A DNA stretch of 64,000 bases from Thamnaconus septentrionalis. Taxonomy: Eukaryota > Chordata > Actinopteri > Tetraodontiformes > Monacanthidae. This document shows, in pieces, positions 47,942 to 59,689 of this stretch. The position numbers were made by a program, and so were the translations under genes. The notes beneath the pieces are model-generated. The model did not search any database. It saw nothing but the letters and a program-made list of their open reading frames with translations, and was not told the DNA's origin. Every line of letters begins with the position of its first letter. Position 1 is the stretch's first letter. The stretch covers positions 26,482,361 through 26,546,360 of the forward strand of contig CM020501.1 of NCBI GenBank assembly GCA_009823395.1, read 5' to 3'.

Positions 47942-48001
47942 CTGAGGGGAGACAGGAGCGGGGGCGGAGGTGGGAAGACAATGCATCTGTAAGTACGTGT
48001 T

Positions 48002-48042
<41 letters not shown>

Positions 48043-49376
48043 TCTGGGAGAAGCAGCGTGAGTGTGTGTGCATTGGCAGCGAGGGGAGCAGGTGGCAAAG
48101 TGAGATACGAGATAAGAACGCTGCATGAGCAGCGAGGCCCCTTTTAGACTGAATTAAATCCATATTAGCCATAACTAATGTTAACTGGAGCTTCTTCTTC
48201 TTATTCGCCATATTTCGCTAATTGTCCCCCCACCCCCATCCCCGCATTACCTCCCCCTTCCCCATCGTCACTGCCACTGCGTTCCGATTAACGGAGAGGA
48301 ATGCGAGTGAGATTTATTCCCGTCCCGCTGTGCAGATTGCCAGAAGGTATAAAATACCAATCATAAAGTTTTGACGCGCCGTATAATTTTTATTTTATTT
48401 ATTTATTTATTTTTTACTGCGTCTGCGTTTTTTTTTTTTTTTTTGCATCCAGACACAGAATTTGACAGGATCTATTTCTGGCTCCAATAAGCCGGATGTT
48501 TTCCAAATGTTGGCGTGCCTGGGTTTCATCAACGCGGTGGAAGGAGAAGCAAAAAAGTAGAAGCACAGAACGAAATAAATCTCATTATAATAAGTTGTGA
48601 TTGCAGTAACAGACATTGCTTTGAAAAACCGTATACCCCATAGGTGAATGTGACATGGGCTTTCTGTATGTTATCGCCAATACTTGTGTGTTTCCACTTG
48701 TGACGTCTCATAAGCGTTAGCGGCGGCCAGCATTAGCAGCATCTTTGCTAAATGGGTGGATGATGTTAGATAATTAGCATCCAGTTTGTGATGAAGGTAG
48801 CCTGTCAGCGAGCTTAGTGATTGCTTATGGACATAGGTTGAAGTAGAGAAATAGGGAGAGAATTCTGGCTAGTATTTGCTATTATCAACTGGGTAGTCAG
48901 CGTTACTTCTGATAGCAAATATTTTTCTAAACTTAACTTCAGCAGACAAGACAAGCTATCAAGTAATCTTTATTTAAATATGTTTTCACATCAACATCTA
49001 AATGACTACCTTACTGTAAGCGAATGATAGCTTCTATGTTTGAACACTTATTATGCCCAAACCCAATATGAGCAACATGTATTGTAATGTTTCACTGTAA
49101 CTTTGTGACGTGAATAAAAGCTTAATTCATTAATTATTTTATTTGTTCGTTCTTACATTCACCGTCTGGCAGCAAACAGGGTATTCTCAATACAGTAGAG
49201 GCTTATGTATTTTGCATTCCTTCTTCTTGCAATACGGCATGAAGTATTCCCACTCAACACCATTAAAAATAAATAAATCACTATTACTAATACTTCCAGT
49301 CAGCTCTGCAGGATTTTTCTGTATGTGGTCATCAGATCACTAAATGTTCAAGAGAGGTGGAGGCGGTGGAACTCAC
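47942..49376 (-). other. ncam2: ncam2 intron between FN3-1 and FN3-2
   Basis: (GT)n at 48003-48041 close to the acceptor, poly(T) at 48429-48444; the rest is AT-rich without recognised elements. Confidence 0.6.
48003..48041. repeat. (GT)n microsatellite
   Basis: About 19 GT units. Confidence 0.95.
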
Positions 49377-49496
49377 GGATGGGCAGCGTCTGGAAGTTCT
49401 CGGCGTGGCTGAACTCGCCCTGGCCCTTCCCGTTGACGGCGGCTACCCGCACCTCGTACGTCGTGTTGGGCTCCAGCCCCGTCAGCACCACCGTCG
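49377..49496 (-). CDS. ncam2: ncam2 exon: second half of FN3 domain 1
   Basis: A 120-nt exon, phase 1 to phase 1. It encodes [35 protein letters not shown] and QTLPIR, the E to G strands of the first FN3 domain. [18 protein letters not shown] is the FN3 tyrosine-corner region and is nearly invariant in NCAM proteins; it also holds the sequon NTT. The acceptor follows a short TG-rich stretch and GCAG; the donor is ATCC|GTGAGT. The start is supported by the A carried over from the previous exon, which restores Thr (A+CG). Confidence 0.95.
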
Positions 49497-51707
49497 CTGC
49501 ACACACAGGGCAGATATCGGGTTAGAGAGCCAGCGGCAGTGGTGACAGATGACTGATTGGATTGCTTAGACACGGGGGTCTGTGTGGGGTTTTGCTTCCT
49601 GGTTCGTACTGCGATGGAGTGTTCAGGTTTTCCGATGTCTTTCTAATGCTAGATGCAATGTCCCAGTATAACCTTGATCACCTTTACAACGTTTCCTCCT
49701 CGTAGTACCCAGGGTTCTCACAGAAATATTATACTACAATACGATAGTCCACAACCAGGTGCTGGGTATGACTGCGGATTTCCTAATATCACAGGCCATT
49801 TACGACAAGATCATTGCAATTATACAGGCAGTAAAATGATTGCGACTCAATTTATGCTCTTGAATATTGAATAAAGCGTCAACAGCAAAGTTTGAAACCC
49901 CCGCAGTCTATTTGCACGGCGTTCCAAATTCAGAAGGCCAATAAGCCCCCTTGTGAAAGTTGCGGGGCAGATTAAATACTCCAGGCTCTGAGAGGTTTCC
50001 ACGGCACCCGCAGCCGGAAACAAATTCTGCAATTTGCAATTTGCCGAGTTACTTTTCTCGGCTATAAGCGGACATTTCAATTTGGGGCGAAAGCATCGGA
50101 ATGAAACGAGTCCAGTCGCCTCGTTAAAAATCTGCAGTTCTGTGTGTCTGTGTGTGTGCGCGTGTGTGTGTGTGAAGCTCATACCAGTTTGGAACTGGCC
50201 CAGCTCCCAGTTTCAGGACTTAAGCTCGTAGAAAATGCACTGAACTTGGAGATGTGGGGCCGTACAATTGAATTAATCGCTGCATGCACGTCCTTTGCTC
50301 CTCTTTCCAGTTTAAACGGTGTATTTTCACATCCCTGTATTGTAATTGTGGCGGAAATGAAGGATATTAGGGTCATGTCCTAAGCATTTTTCAGGACCGT
50401 CTGTCCTTTCTTGAATTTTATTTTTTCCGACAAAGCAGCCTTCACACTCCTCTCTAAGCGCCGACAGGCTCCACAAATCAATTTTTGAGTCACCCTGCAC
50501 AAAAAAAGAGAAAGTGGAATGGGTCCTTAAAACCATCGCGCACGATGGGAGAAGAGAGTGAAGTCGCAAGAGCTCGTGTGAAACGGTGTCTCGTGACTGT
50601 TTGTCGACCGACAAACGGCGGAAGGTGGGGTGACTCCAATGCTGCAAAAAATAGGAACAGGGAGGGAGCGTTCAGAAACTAATTTGCAGATAAAGGGGGC
50701 AGAGACATGTAAGCAAATAATTAGGCACTTGCTGCTGTAAAAAATTAAGGAAACAATAATTAGAGAGCTTAATGCTCCATTATATATTCAAGCTAGTTCA
50801 TTTTCTTTGACAGCTGCAAAAGCAAAAAACGTTTAGTCGAGTAAAACAAATGAACTCTGACTATTTGATTTGCTGTCTCTACGACGTCAAATGCAAAGTG
50901 AAAACCTCAAACGAAACCGCAACGTCGGGGTGCGGTAGTCAGTGTCACGTGATGTAAAAACCAGTCTCTCATTTTTGAGCAAATGGCTCCTTTCATGTGT
51001 TTGTCGAGGGCCAGTGTGTGTGAATGAACAGCGGGTAGAATCTCTGTTGTGCTAGCAGGGGTCCGAACACATCGAGGAGCACAAAGCTGGAGTTTGTCTG
51101 TTTGTCCTTCCATCCACCCACACACCCATCCATCCATCCACCCACACACCCATCCACCTATCCGCCCACCCATCAACCCAATCCATCCATCCGCCCACCG
51201 ATCAACCCAACCCATCCACCCACACACCCATCCATCCATCCGCCCACCCATCAACCCAACCCATCCATCCGCCCACCCATCAACCCAACCCATCCATCCG
51301 CCCACCCATCAACCCAACCCATCCATCCGCCCACCCATCAACCCAACCCATCCATCCGCCCACCCATCAACCCAACCCATCCACCCACACACCCATCCAT
51401 CCGCCCACCCATCAACCCAACCCATCCACCCATCCACCCATCCATCAACCCAACCCATCCATCCGCCCACCCATCAACCCAACCCATCCACCCACACACC
51501 CATCCATCCGCCCACTCATCCACCCACCCAACCCATCCATCCGCCCACTCATCCACCCACACACCCACTCATCCACCCACACACTTACCCATCCACCCAC
51601 ACACCCACCCATCCCATCCACCCACACACCAACCCACTCACTCATCCACCCAAACTGTGCTTACGGCATCCGGCAGTGAGTCACAGGAATAAGTCGACTC
51701 CACTCAC
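49497..51707 (-). other. ncam2: ncam2 intron inside FN3-1
   Basis: Largest structure is the CCCATCCATCCG array at 51108-51655. The rest (49560-51050) is unremarkable. Confidence 0.6.
51108..51655 (+). repeat. CCCATCCATCCGCCCACCCATCAACCCAA minisatellite
   Basis: A C-rich tandem array of about 550 bp. Best units are about 30 bp, CCCATCCATCCGCCCACCC followed by ATCAACCCAA; the edges decay into CCAC/CATC repeats. It produces a 270-codon Thr-His-Pro artefact frame. The ncam2 sense strand is G-rich (GGGTTGATGGGTGGGCGG). Confidence 0.95.
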
Positions 51708-51881
51708 TCTGAACGCTGTGCGACCGGACGTCCCGCCAGTCCTGCGAGCCCACCTCCTTGTACTGGACCAGGTAGTAGCTGATGGGCACACCGCCGTGCG
51801 AGTCGGGCTTCATGAAGGTGACAGTGGCCAGGCGCTGGGAGACGGCGGACAGGCGCACTGAGTACGGGTTGGATGGCACGT
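51708..51881 (-). CDS. ncam2: ncam2 exon: first half of FN3 domain 1
   Basis: A 174-nt exon, phase 1 in (G+AC gives Asp of DVPSNPYSV) and phase 1 out (CAG A|GTGAGT). It encodes the A to C' strands of the first fibronectin type III domain: DVPSNPYSVRLS, then ATVTFMKPDSHGGVPISYY, then YKEVGSQDW and the end VRSHSVQ. The KPDSHGGVPI motif and the VRSH(S/G)VQ end match NCAM2. The donor lies about 50 bases from the edge of a long tandem array (51108-51655), so the sense pre-mRNA becomes strongly G-rich directly after this 5' splice site. Confidence 0.94.
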
Positions 51882-54213
51882 CTGGGAAAAGGCAGCAGAA
51901 GGTTTGGATGCTCACTTAAAATGCACTGAAACAGGAAAAGCGCACTTGTGGGTCGTGCATGTTTTGCAATGTTTTAGGTGTTAGCGCAGATCAGTCGAGG
52001 TTCAAAGGGCAGAAAGTCTGTTTTGTCAAAGGTCTGACAATCTCGTGCATCTTTAATTCACTACTATGTTGGGAGAGGCCGGCAAGAGCGAGGGTGGGCT
52101 GAAATAATAAGGTGGGTTTGGCTCTCTTGGTGATTCGAAACCAATCTTTCAGCCTCCGAAAATGAGGCTCCAGCAGCAACTCATAAAACAAAAACAAAAA
52201 CAAAAAAAGTTTGGCTCACAACCTGGGAAACTTGGGGAAACTTTCAAACAAACAACACTAACATGCTAGTTAAAAAGCCCTTCACTGTATAGAATTTAAT
52301 CCTCATATCGACTGTGTTTGTTGGGTAATCAGGCGTTATGTCCGAAACGTTTCTTCAGGAACAAATCCAGACTTACTGGGGAGCAAGTCTTTAAACCTCC
52401 TTTAATCTCTGCATGAATAGTTTAATCCCAGCCACGGTCAAACGCGCACTGCCGCTTCGCTGTGGGTATAAAAACGTTGGTTTTTTTTTGGTGAATTTGC
52501 GCATTTGAAATGCCGAGCAGACGAGAAAACATCTTGGAGGAGTGCGTGCAAAAAAATGTAATCATCAGTTACTTTTTGGGCGCATCACAAAACGAAATGA
52601 ACCCAGCATGGACCCTTTCAAAGTCACCACGTTTGCAGATGACACCCAGCAGATGCATTTTTAAGACATTCCGACCTATGCAGTTGCGTAGTGCACACAC
52701 TGGTGGTGCGGGCTCTGAATTCTCTTTATTGCTTTTGTTTTTCTTGTTAAGTGCTATTAATATAGGTGCAATTCAGTCTATACACCTTTTTAAATGTACA
52801 ATAACAAAAGCAACATGCCCATTAGCATTACTTCTATTGAGTGACTCAAGTCAGTTGAAAGAAGATGTAGTTGAAGAAAGAAGTTGCTTAACTGCCAGAC
52901 TGAACGAGTCACAGGGTTTGCTTCATTCTTCCAAATTTCGGAATTTGCTCTCTCTAAACAGATTCATATCTCACAGGTGTGAAAGGAAAATATTAGTTTT
53001 ATTTTGATGTTTTAAAGTTCAAATTGGGAATCAAAATTAAAGTGAACATTTACACAGATGAAACAATGAAAACCACAAACCAAAAAAAGGTTGCGCTTCA
53101 TGAACGTTCGACCCGATTGCGCCGCAGTTCCCAGGTCTGAATTCAGGCTTCCGAGTTAATGGACGTGCGGTGCCATTAACGTGTCCACGGGTTTACGCTT
53201 CACCCTTGAACGCTGGTTTCGACAGCCCCCTTGCCACCCGCTCTCTGATGGACGCCGCTGTGTTTAAAAAGTTGCCTGACGCCACAAACTCTTCTTAAAA
53301 GACCATTGTTGGAGCGAATGAAATGCCGCCTGGATCAAATAAAAGACTTCCTCTGACTGACGAATAATTACAGTGTGAGCTCGTCAGCCGTCGTCGCGCT
53401 GGGCGTTTTAAGGAAATGTACCTTGACAGAGCATGTGATTAAAGAGAACAACATCCATGGTGGCTAATTTGAGAGGCACCTCCTGCCAAGCCAGCAGCAC
53501 AATTGCTGGGCACTAATATTCATAAAAAAAGCAGAATTTGACTCTCTTCGAACCCTCGCTAAACACCTGCAGTCTTGTTTTGGAGCCAGCCAAAAAGTAG
53601 TTTGCGTTTTCTTTTTGCTTTATTCCTCACTTTAACATCAGCGGCACAGTGTTAATTTGCTGCGTGCACGGCTGGCTTGGACTCGTGCAGTCTTTCGATG
53701 CCCGAGTGATCGTTAGCCCTTTAGGTTCGTCCTCTACTGCCCGTTTTTTGCGCGAGTGCACTTTTGTGTTGGAACAGCCTCAGAAACACATCGTTTCCCC
53801 GCAGGAACGCGCATTAGGTCAGCTTTTTTTCCCCTTCTGCCCGACGCTTTCCTCTGCAGCCCGGGCAATTCAATCTGCACTAAAGATAATTGGACGGCAC
53901 TATTGTGTATCGGCCCCGCACTACCGTAAATTAGGGGGTACTTCAGGAAAAGGCAATGGGTGGGCCGAAGGTAAATCAGACCGCTGCTATTTGAGATTAG
54001 GCCAGGCTGAATAACGGTCCGGCAGTTGTGGTGGTGGGATTTATCTCGCCGTGAATTGCAAATGAGGCCATTAACGTTAGCCCTAGCTCCAGCAGCGGAA
54101 CGGTTACCCGCGATTTCTTGGGGGCGTGGGCCTCCTGACTTGACACGTTCACAAGTGGGGAGTCAAAATAAAACACACCAGTCTTGTTGTGCTGGAACTG
54201 CCCGCGGACTCAC
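51882..54213 (-). other. ncam2: ncam2 intron between Ig5 and FN3-1
   Basis: No repeat family or exon recognised; ordinary AT-rich intron. 53640-54110 is GC-balanced with a 121-codon frame, but it has no domain and no splice context. Confidence 0.55.
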
Positions 54214-54310
54214 CTGCCTGGGCCAGAATGAACTCCTGGTATCGAATCCCGATGTTGTTCCTGGCCGTGCAGTTGTAGCGGCCGAAGTCCCGGTCCGACA
54301 TGGGGGTTAC
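54214..54310 (-). CDS. ncam2: ncam2 exon: second half of Ig5
   Basis: A 97-nt exon, a size I recall for the homologous NCAM exon. It enters in phase 0 as VTPMSDRDFGRYNC and ends in phase 1 after LAQA. DFGRYNC is the classic DxGxYxC motif with the second Ig cysteine, and NCT is a conserved sequon overlapping it. RNNIGIRYQEFILAQA completes the domain and leads into the first FN3 domain. The acceptor is TTCCAG (before 54310) and the donor GCAG|GTGAGT. The minus-strand frame stays open upstream of the exon, but that stretch does not match the family and is intron. Confidence 0.94.
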
Positions 54311-55293
54311 CTGGAACCCCAGAGAGATTGAATGACCTGAAAACCACTCGGTCTGTTAAACTTACAAGACCCCTAGATCTATTTAAGTTTTGAGGCATTT
54401 TTGTATTGTTGTAATTGTTCATGTACATTGCCGTCCTTTTTCCATTATTGTAGTTAAACTCTCCCCTATGTTCGAACTGTTCCAAAGTTTATGCATAACA
54501 ATGTTAAAAACAAACAGAAAACCTCAGGGTCCTGGGAAGGATACTGATATTGATATGAGAATATCTGTGGACACTGAAAAGAAAAATCCTTGAGGTTTTC
54601 TTTTCGATCATTATCATTTTTTAAATTATTTCTTCTCTCTTATCCTTTGCGCCGGTAAGTCATAAAGCAGAAGAGAGAATGTGATAAAAATAGAATTGAA
54701 ATAGACAAATAAATTAAAGAAAAGAAACAAAAATTTAGAAAAGCACAACGGAAACAATCTGCACTTGTGTGTTGCAGTGATAGATAGGTAGATAGAGTGA
54801 GAGTAAGAGAGAGTGAGAGTGAGAGAGAGGAGAGAGAGTTCACCTCAGGCAACTCTATAAATCATGGTAAAGCCTGATTACGAAGACGGTCGACATGCGG
54901 CTGTGTTCGTAATCACTTCATTATGGCCTGTTGGGCGTCCAGTGAAGAGGAACAAAGTGCTGCAATGACGATGCAGCAGATAAAACACCGTATTTAAAGC
55001 AGGAAAAATCTACAAATTCAATTCAGACACTCCTGGCCATCCGCTGCCCTCCCCACACCCCAAAATCCCAACCTCAACAACCACTACCAACGGTGGAGTG
55101 TACCATCTTTGACTTTTATGAGATTTTACTGCCGTTGCTTTGTCGTTTCCCGAAACACAATAATACGATGTGGAGCCGCGCGGATAAAAGATTGAAAAAG
55201 AATAGTAAGGAAAAAAAAGCCACAGAGAGAGTGAAAAACAATTCCAAATTCTGAATCTTTCCGCTACTGAGTCACCCGCTGGACTGGACCCAC
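54311..55293 (-). other. ncam2: ncam2 intron inside Ig5
   Basis: Short intron with a GA/GAGT-rich tract at 54788-54840. Nothing else seen. Confidence 0.6.
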
Positions 55294-55481
55294 CTCCAAC
55301 ACCGACTTGCCCGGGGCCGTGTGCACCCGGGTGTTGGCGGTGGCCTCGGCCGAGATGGTGAAGCGCTCCCTCTTCCACAGCATGGTGGCGGGCGGGTTGG
55401 ACATGACGTCGCAGCTGATGTTGACCGGGTTCCCCTCCCACGAGTAGTAGATGGTGTGGTTGGTCATGAACTTGGGTATGT
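55294..55481 (-). CDS. ncam2: ncam2 exon: first half of Ig5
   Basis: Encodes the first half of the fifth Ig domain, 188 nt, entering in phase 1 (T from the previous exon plus AC gives Tyr, so DIE-Y-IPKF) and leaving in phase 0 after GKSVLE. PKFMTNHTIYYSWEGNPV is diagnostic for NCAM2. The first Ig cysteine is in NISCDV, and the Ig tryptophan is in MLWKRER. Two N-glycosylation sequons, NHT and NIS, are visible. The acceptor is CCCCCGCAG and the donor GAG|GTGGGT. In NCAM1, Ig5 carries polysialic acid at two sites; NCAM2 is generally reported not to be polysialylated, so the sequons here most likely carry ordinary glycans. Confidence 0.95.
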
Positions 55482-55847
55482 CTGCGGGGGACACATGGGT
55501 CAACGTCAGCACCGGCCAAAGAACCCGACTTTTTAATGACACCTCGGGAAATACTGGCGCAAAACTCACGAGGTTAGATTTGCAAAAACACAGTGCTGAG
55601 GTTCAAGCAGGTTTACAAGAGATACAAGCGTATTGCGGCGTCACTGGAACCCTTGACTGAGACTCTTCTGGCAAAGAGAACAGGATACATATCTGTTGAA
55701 TTTGGAGATTTTTGTCCCACTGGGCACTCAAAGATCATGTTGGGGACTCTTGGACCAAAGTACCACACTGAAGTAATGCGAGAACTATGAGAGTGGGACT
55801 ACTCCAACAACTCAAAGCCAAGTTGCAGCCAAGTTTGGACTGCAGTA

Positions 55848-56285
55848 CTGCTGGGTACCAAAATTGTATCAACATTTTCTGATATGATGCCAACTTCGAA
55901 AGAGTTCCAGAACGATACTCTTTTTGATACCAGATGTTTTAAAACCAATTTGAAAGAAAACTAAAATACATTGGCATTACTGCACCCAAATTTTATTTTC
56001 CCATTATACTGGTGATTCAAATAAGAATTTCCACCAAGCAAAGTTTGTTGTATTCTCATCCTTGACCCAAACGTTTCATTTTCCTATATTTTGATCCACC
56101 TCAATGAAGTGCAGCCACACTTTCTTTGGCTTCTTTGGCATGACAGTACGGTTAATAGTTGCAAATGTGAAAGCCAATCGCCAACAACTTTAGACCTTGA
56201 TGACGGTGACTGATACAATAAACTTTTAGATATTTGATCAGATCGGGGTTCTACAAATGTACCAAAGTTGAAAATCCAGCTCTAC
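55848..56285. mobile_element. AGCTGGGTAT-family repeat copy
   Basis: CTGCTGGGTACCAAAATTGT at the left; GATCGGGGTTCTACAAATGT and GTTGAAAATCCAGCTCTACT at the right. The ends GCTGGGTA and CCAGCTC suggest a short terminal inverted repeat. Confidence 0.65.
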
Positions 56286-56852
56286 TGAACAGACTAAAAT
56301 TAATATAGATAAATAAAAAGCAAATAAAAAATAAAAAATAAAAAAAACAAAGAAATAAATAAATGCAATTTTTAAGCCGAAAACTAGTCTCAAGACCATT
56401 CTACAACCTGAGGAAACTGAATTAAAGCTACCTGGCCTCTGGCATCAAGCTGGCGAGACTTAAAGTTCGCTGGTGTAAACAGACGTTTTTTAGTTAGTTT
56501 GTTTATTTGTTTGTTGGCCGGGGCCAAATTGGAGGGGCGGTAATGGACGGTGGCGCATTTCTCTTTGGGCCCAGTCAGCGCCGCCTCAGTCGGAGAGGCA
56601 TTACGCTTGTTTTATGCCCGTTTGCGGGATTCCATTAAAGAGATTGATGCCCAGCTCCCTGTCACAGGCGAGGACGCGTTATCCCCCCGCAGGCTGCGCC
56701 GACTTAGTAAATGAGTTCATTAGCCGGGTGGCGGCGGCGGCGGTGGCGCTCGGCCTCGCCGCACTCAGACTAACAGCCCGTGTCGCTCGGCAAAGTGGGA
56801 GTCAGCTGCGGCACCGGAGGGGAGAAAGGAAAAGAAGAAAGACAGCAAGGAA

Positions 56853-56854
<2 letters not shown>

Positions 56855-56901
<47 letters not shown>

Positions 56902-57075
56902 TGCATCATGGTTGAAGTCACTACCTCCCTCCAGGAATTTTAGCGGGTGTCACCTGGTGGCTGGTGGTGGAAAATCAGGGACCCCCGAGCCAAAAAAAAA
57001 AGGTGAGGACCAAATGAGAATTTGTTCTAGTACAAAAAAGCATTATCGAAAGACTTTTTATGGAGAAGAAAATTA
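56855..57075 (+). repeat. (AGC)n tract and linked interspersed repeat, copy 1
   Basis: About 15 AGC units, then GCATCATGGTTGAAGTCACT, ACCTCCCTCCAGGAAT, GTGTCACCTGGTGGCTGGTG and CGAAAGACTTTTTATGG. The same order recurs at 59812-59972, so the trinucleotide tract is part of a dispersed element rather than a random SSR. Confidence 0.72.
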
Positions 57076-57090
57076 TAATCATTATTATTG

Positions 57091-57094
<4 letters not shown>

Positions 57095-57134
<40 letters not shown>

Positions 57135-57137
57135 AAT
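57095..57137. repeat. (ATT)n microsatellite
   Basis: About 14 ATT units. Confidence 0.95.
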
Positions 57138-57167
57138 AAATTTTTGTACCACATTTTTTTCATAAAA

Positions 57168-57486
57168 ACTAGGGCTGATGGATGGAGTGTTTTGGTGACC
57201 CACCTCATAGGAGAAAATATAAAATAAATATATACAATTTTTAATAAATATATCATGAGATATGTTTCGAAAACGTGTTTTAATGTCAATTGAAAATGAG
57301 TCAAAGCAAAGTTACAACAAAATATCTGTATTTGAAGCCCCACTGTATTTAAATCACTCTTAAAAAATTGATTGCCATTGAATGACTTTTTTACTGTTCA
57401 CATAATTTCTTCAAGTTCAGTGGGCCTGCTTAAAAAACTCAACGGGCCGCATGTGGGTCCTGGGCCGTAGTTTGCCCAATGCCTGA
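57168..57486. mobile_element. hAT-type MITE, copy 2 (inverted relative to 45157-45529)
   Basis: GGATGGAGTGTTTTGGTGAC and CACCTCATAGGAGAAA on the left; GGGCCGTAGTTTGCCCAATG at the right. Confidence 0.66.
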
Positions 57487-57564
57487 TCAAAACCTTTTGA
57501 CCGCAACCACCATCATAAAAAAGTAACAAAATATATATATATATATATATATATAAAAACTTGT

Positions 57565-57672
57565 CCAGGGTGTCACCCTGCCTTCGCCCTAAGAAGCTGG
57601 GATAGGCTCCAGCAGACCCCGTGACCCTGAATTGGAATAAGCGGGTATAGAAGATGAATGAATGAATGAATA
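57565..57672 (+). mobile_element. LINE 3' tail with (GAAT)n
   Basis: GTGTCACCCTGCCTTCGCCC, AAGCTGGGATAGGCTCCAGC, GAATTGGAATAAGCGGGTAT, then GAATGAATGAAT. The GCTGGGATAGGCTCCAGC block is a widely seen fish LINE 3' end. Confidence 0.7.
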
Positions 57673-58791
57673 TATATTTGTGTATATGTACATATGTATA
57701 TATATATATATATATTTATTAAGATCCTTCACTTCCTTGAGGGTTTGTTGCTGAGATCGGTGACATGAAGGTGACGTCAAATCTGTTTCTACGCTTCTCC
57801 CGACCCTCCCTCCCCTCCCCCGTGAGCGAGACTTTTCAAGAATTACGCCGCACAAATTTTCCGCGCGGGATCCTGAAGCGAGGAGTCGCCGCGGTCAGGG
57901 GAGGAGAAAATTGCTTTCCCGCCCGACAACAGAGAAGATATAGTCTTCATTTTGTGCGCAGCTCTCTGAATATATCTCTGAATATATTTGTTTGCCTGCA
58001 CCTCGCTCTTTTATTGTTCCTCTGGCGCTTTCTAGCCGGATTAAAAAATAAATAAATACAGGAAGAGAAGAAGAAGGAGGAAGAGGAGAGGGGAAAAAAA
58101 AAAAAAAACGCTCTTCCAATTGGTCTTGTAGGAGCAGCGGAGCTGCTTCTGCTCTCATAATGAATCTAATCATTTCCGAGGCCGAAATGGAGATCTTTGT
58201 TTCACAGCTCATTAGGCAGCGGATAAGCTGCCCCCAAACGACCCCCAAACAACCGGCTGTGAGGGATGGGTGATCTCGTCGCGGCCCAGACCCGAAACAA
58301 AAAAAAAAAAAACAAGAAAAAAAAAAACAATTTAAAAAAAAAAGAAGTAAAAAGACAGAGAGGGTGAAGCGCAGGCTCCTCTCGCTAATTAACCCTCCTG
58401 AAGGCCTTCCAGACAGAAGCTGTTTAGAATAATATAAAGATGTTATAAGAGCGCCCGCAGCTGCAGGACGAGTTGTTAGAAAGGCTGAACTCTGGAACTC
58501 AGAAACAGAGCCGGGGGCTTTCGTTTGTTTTCCATTTCTGATTTCAGCGCATGGATGCTTTTTTTCTTTTTTCCCTTTTTCTTCACAGATCTAAGAGAAG
58601 CGACAGGAACGGACCAAAGTGCATCTGCGCAGGTTCTTCGCAGGTAGAGCAGGCGCAAGTAGCCTCACTTTCCCATTATGCCTCTGTGGAGGTCACGTGA
58701 GGCGTCAGGTGGGACTGCATCAGCCAATCAGGACGAGGTGAGACGCTGGCGCTCTTTTTCTGGGGATTTTCTGGACTTTATCATTTTCTTA

Positions 58792-59053
58792 CAGGGATGC
58801 ACCGATACCGATACCAGTGTCGGTTATGGGTACCGATACCGGGGCTGAGTACTCTACTCGTACTCGTAAAATACATGCTGACATCACAACACCGATGCCA
58901 GTTGTATATGTACGCGTAGTACATATGCATAGTAGTAATTCTATAATGTGTCATGGCCTTATCAAGTACTTGGTATCAGTATCGGTGCGTACTGAAGTGC
59001 AAGTACTTGTACTCTACTCTTTCTGTAAAAAAAAAGTGGTATGGGTGCATCCA
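58792..59053. mobile_element. hAT MITE with CAGGGATGCACCGATACC ends
   Basis: Left CAGGGATGCACCGATACCGA, right GTGGTATGGGTGCATCC. The interior is rich in GTATCGGT/ACTCTACTC motifs. CAGGGATGCACCGATA is a classic fish hAT terminal repeat. Confidence 0.78.
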
Positions 59054-59425
59054 TATTTTTTAAATTCTATTTAATTTTATTCAGAAAGATTAAAAGTCCA
59101 TGAATTAAAAAAAAACACAAAACAAAGACCAGTTATGAACTGGGTTTCATGTCGTTTCACGGGAGTTTATTTTTGTATTGCACTCTATGGGGAGAAAAAA
59201 ATGCTTTTTCGGGCCCTTTGAGGTTGTTTTTTTGTTGCAATACCACGGATTGCCACTGGGGGAAAAAAACACCGGCATTCTATCCAGTTCACGGATACAC
59301 GTCCATGACTGACACACATACTTATTTTCTCCTTTTTTCCTCTGCTGCTTTCAGACCTCAAGAGTAAAAATAAATAAATGATGCGGAAGCGTCGCTGTGC
59401 CGCTGCGCTGCTGTACTGCACTCAC

Positions 59426-59576
59426 ACTCGATGTCCAGGTACATGCTCTTCTGGTGGCCTCCGATCCTGCTGAGCGCCTCGCAGTCGAAGCGACCCAGGT
59501 CGGAGAGCCTCACGCCGCTGATGGTCAGCACCGACTTGCCGTGGCGACCCCGCACTTCAAATCGCCCGTCTGGACT
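59426..59576 (-). CDS. ncam2: ncam2 exon: second half of Ig4
   Basis: Encodes about 50 residues from [10 protein letters not shown] to YLDIE, the C-terminal half of the fourth extracellular Ig domain. [11 protein letters not shown] carries the second Ig cysteine in the DxGxYxC-type motif (here DLGRFDC, with Phe in place of the usual Tyr), followed by the NCAM2-like [10 protein letters not shown]. The 3' end is GAG T followed by GTGAG (donor at 59425), phase 1. The 5' end was set after CCAAG, giving 151 nt in phase 0; an alternative AG two bases further on is possible. The upstream partner exon lies outside the window. The acceptor has almost no ordinary pyrimidine tract: a (TG)n run, (CA)n on the plus strand at 59588-59640, takes its place. 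Confidence 0.92.
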
Positions 59577-59584
59577 CTTGGAAC

Positions 59585-59587
<3 letters not shown>

Positions 59588-59640
<53 letters not shown>
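59588..59640. repeat. (AC)n microsatellite at the Ig4 exon acceptor
   Basis: About 26 AC units. On the ncam2 sense strand (TG)n ends about 11 nt before the acceptor AG at 59577-59578. Confidence 0.97.
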
Positions 59641-59643
<3 letters not shown>

Positions 59644-59689
59644 ACTTTTTTTTATTATTCATTTATTTATTCATATTTATTCATTTTTC

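Larger units (their letters stand above)
55482..59425 (-). other. ncam2: ncam2 intron between Ig4 and Ig5
   Basis: Contains an AGCTGGGTAT-family copy, a CAG-tract element, a hAT-type MITE copy, a LINE tail and a second hAT MITE (all listed). 57780-58780 and 59060-59400 show nothing recognisable. Confidence 0.6.

Noticed and set aside
51049..51861. 270-codon Thr/His/Pro-rich frame, plus-strand
   Set aside because: Translation of the CCCATC minisatellite, running through the antisense of a real ncam2 exon; no protein family.
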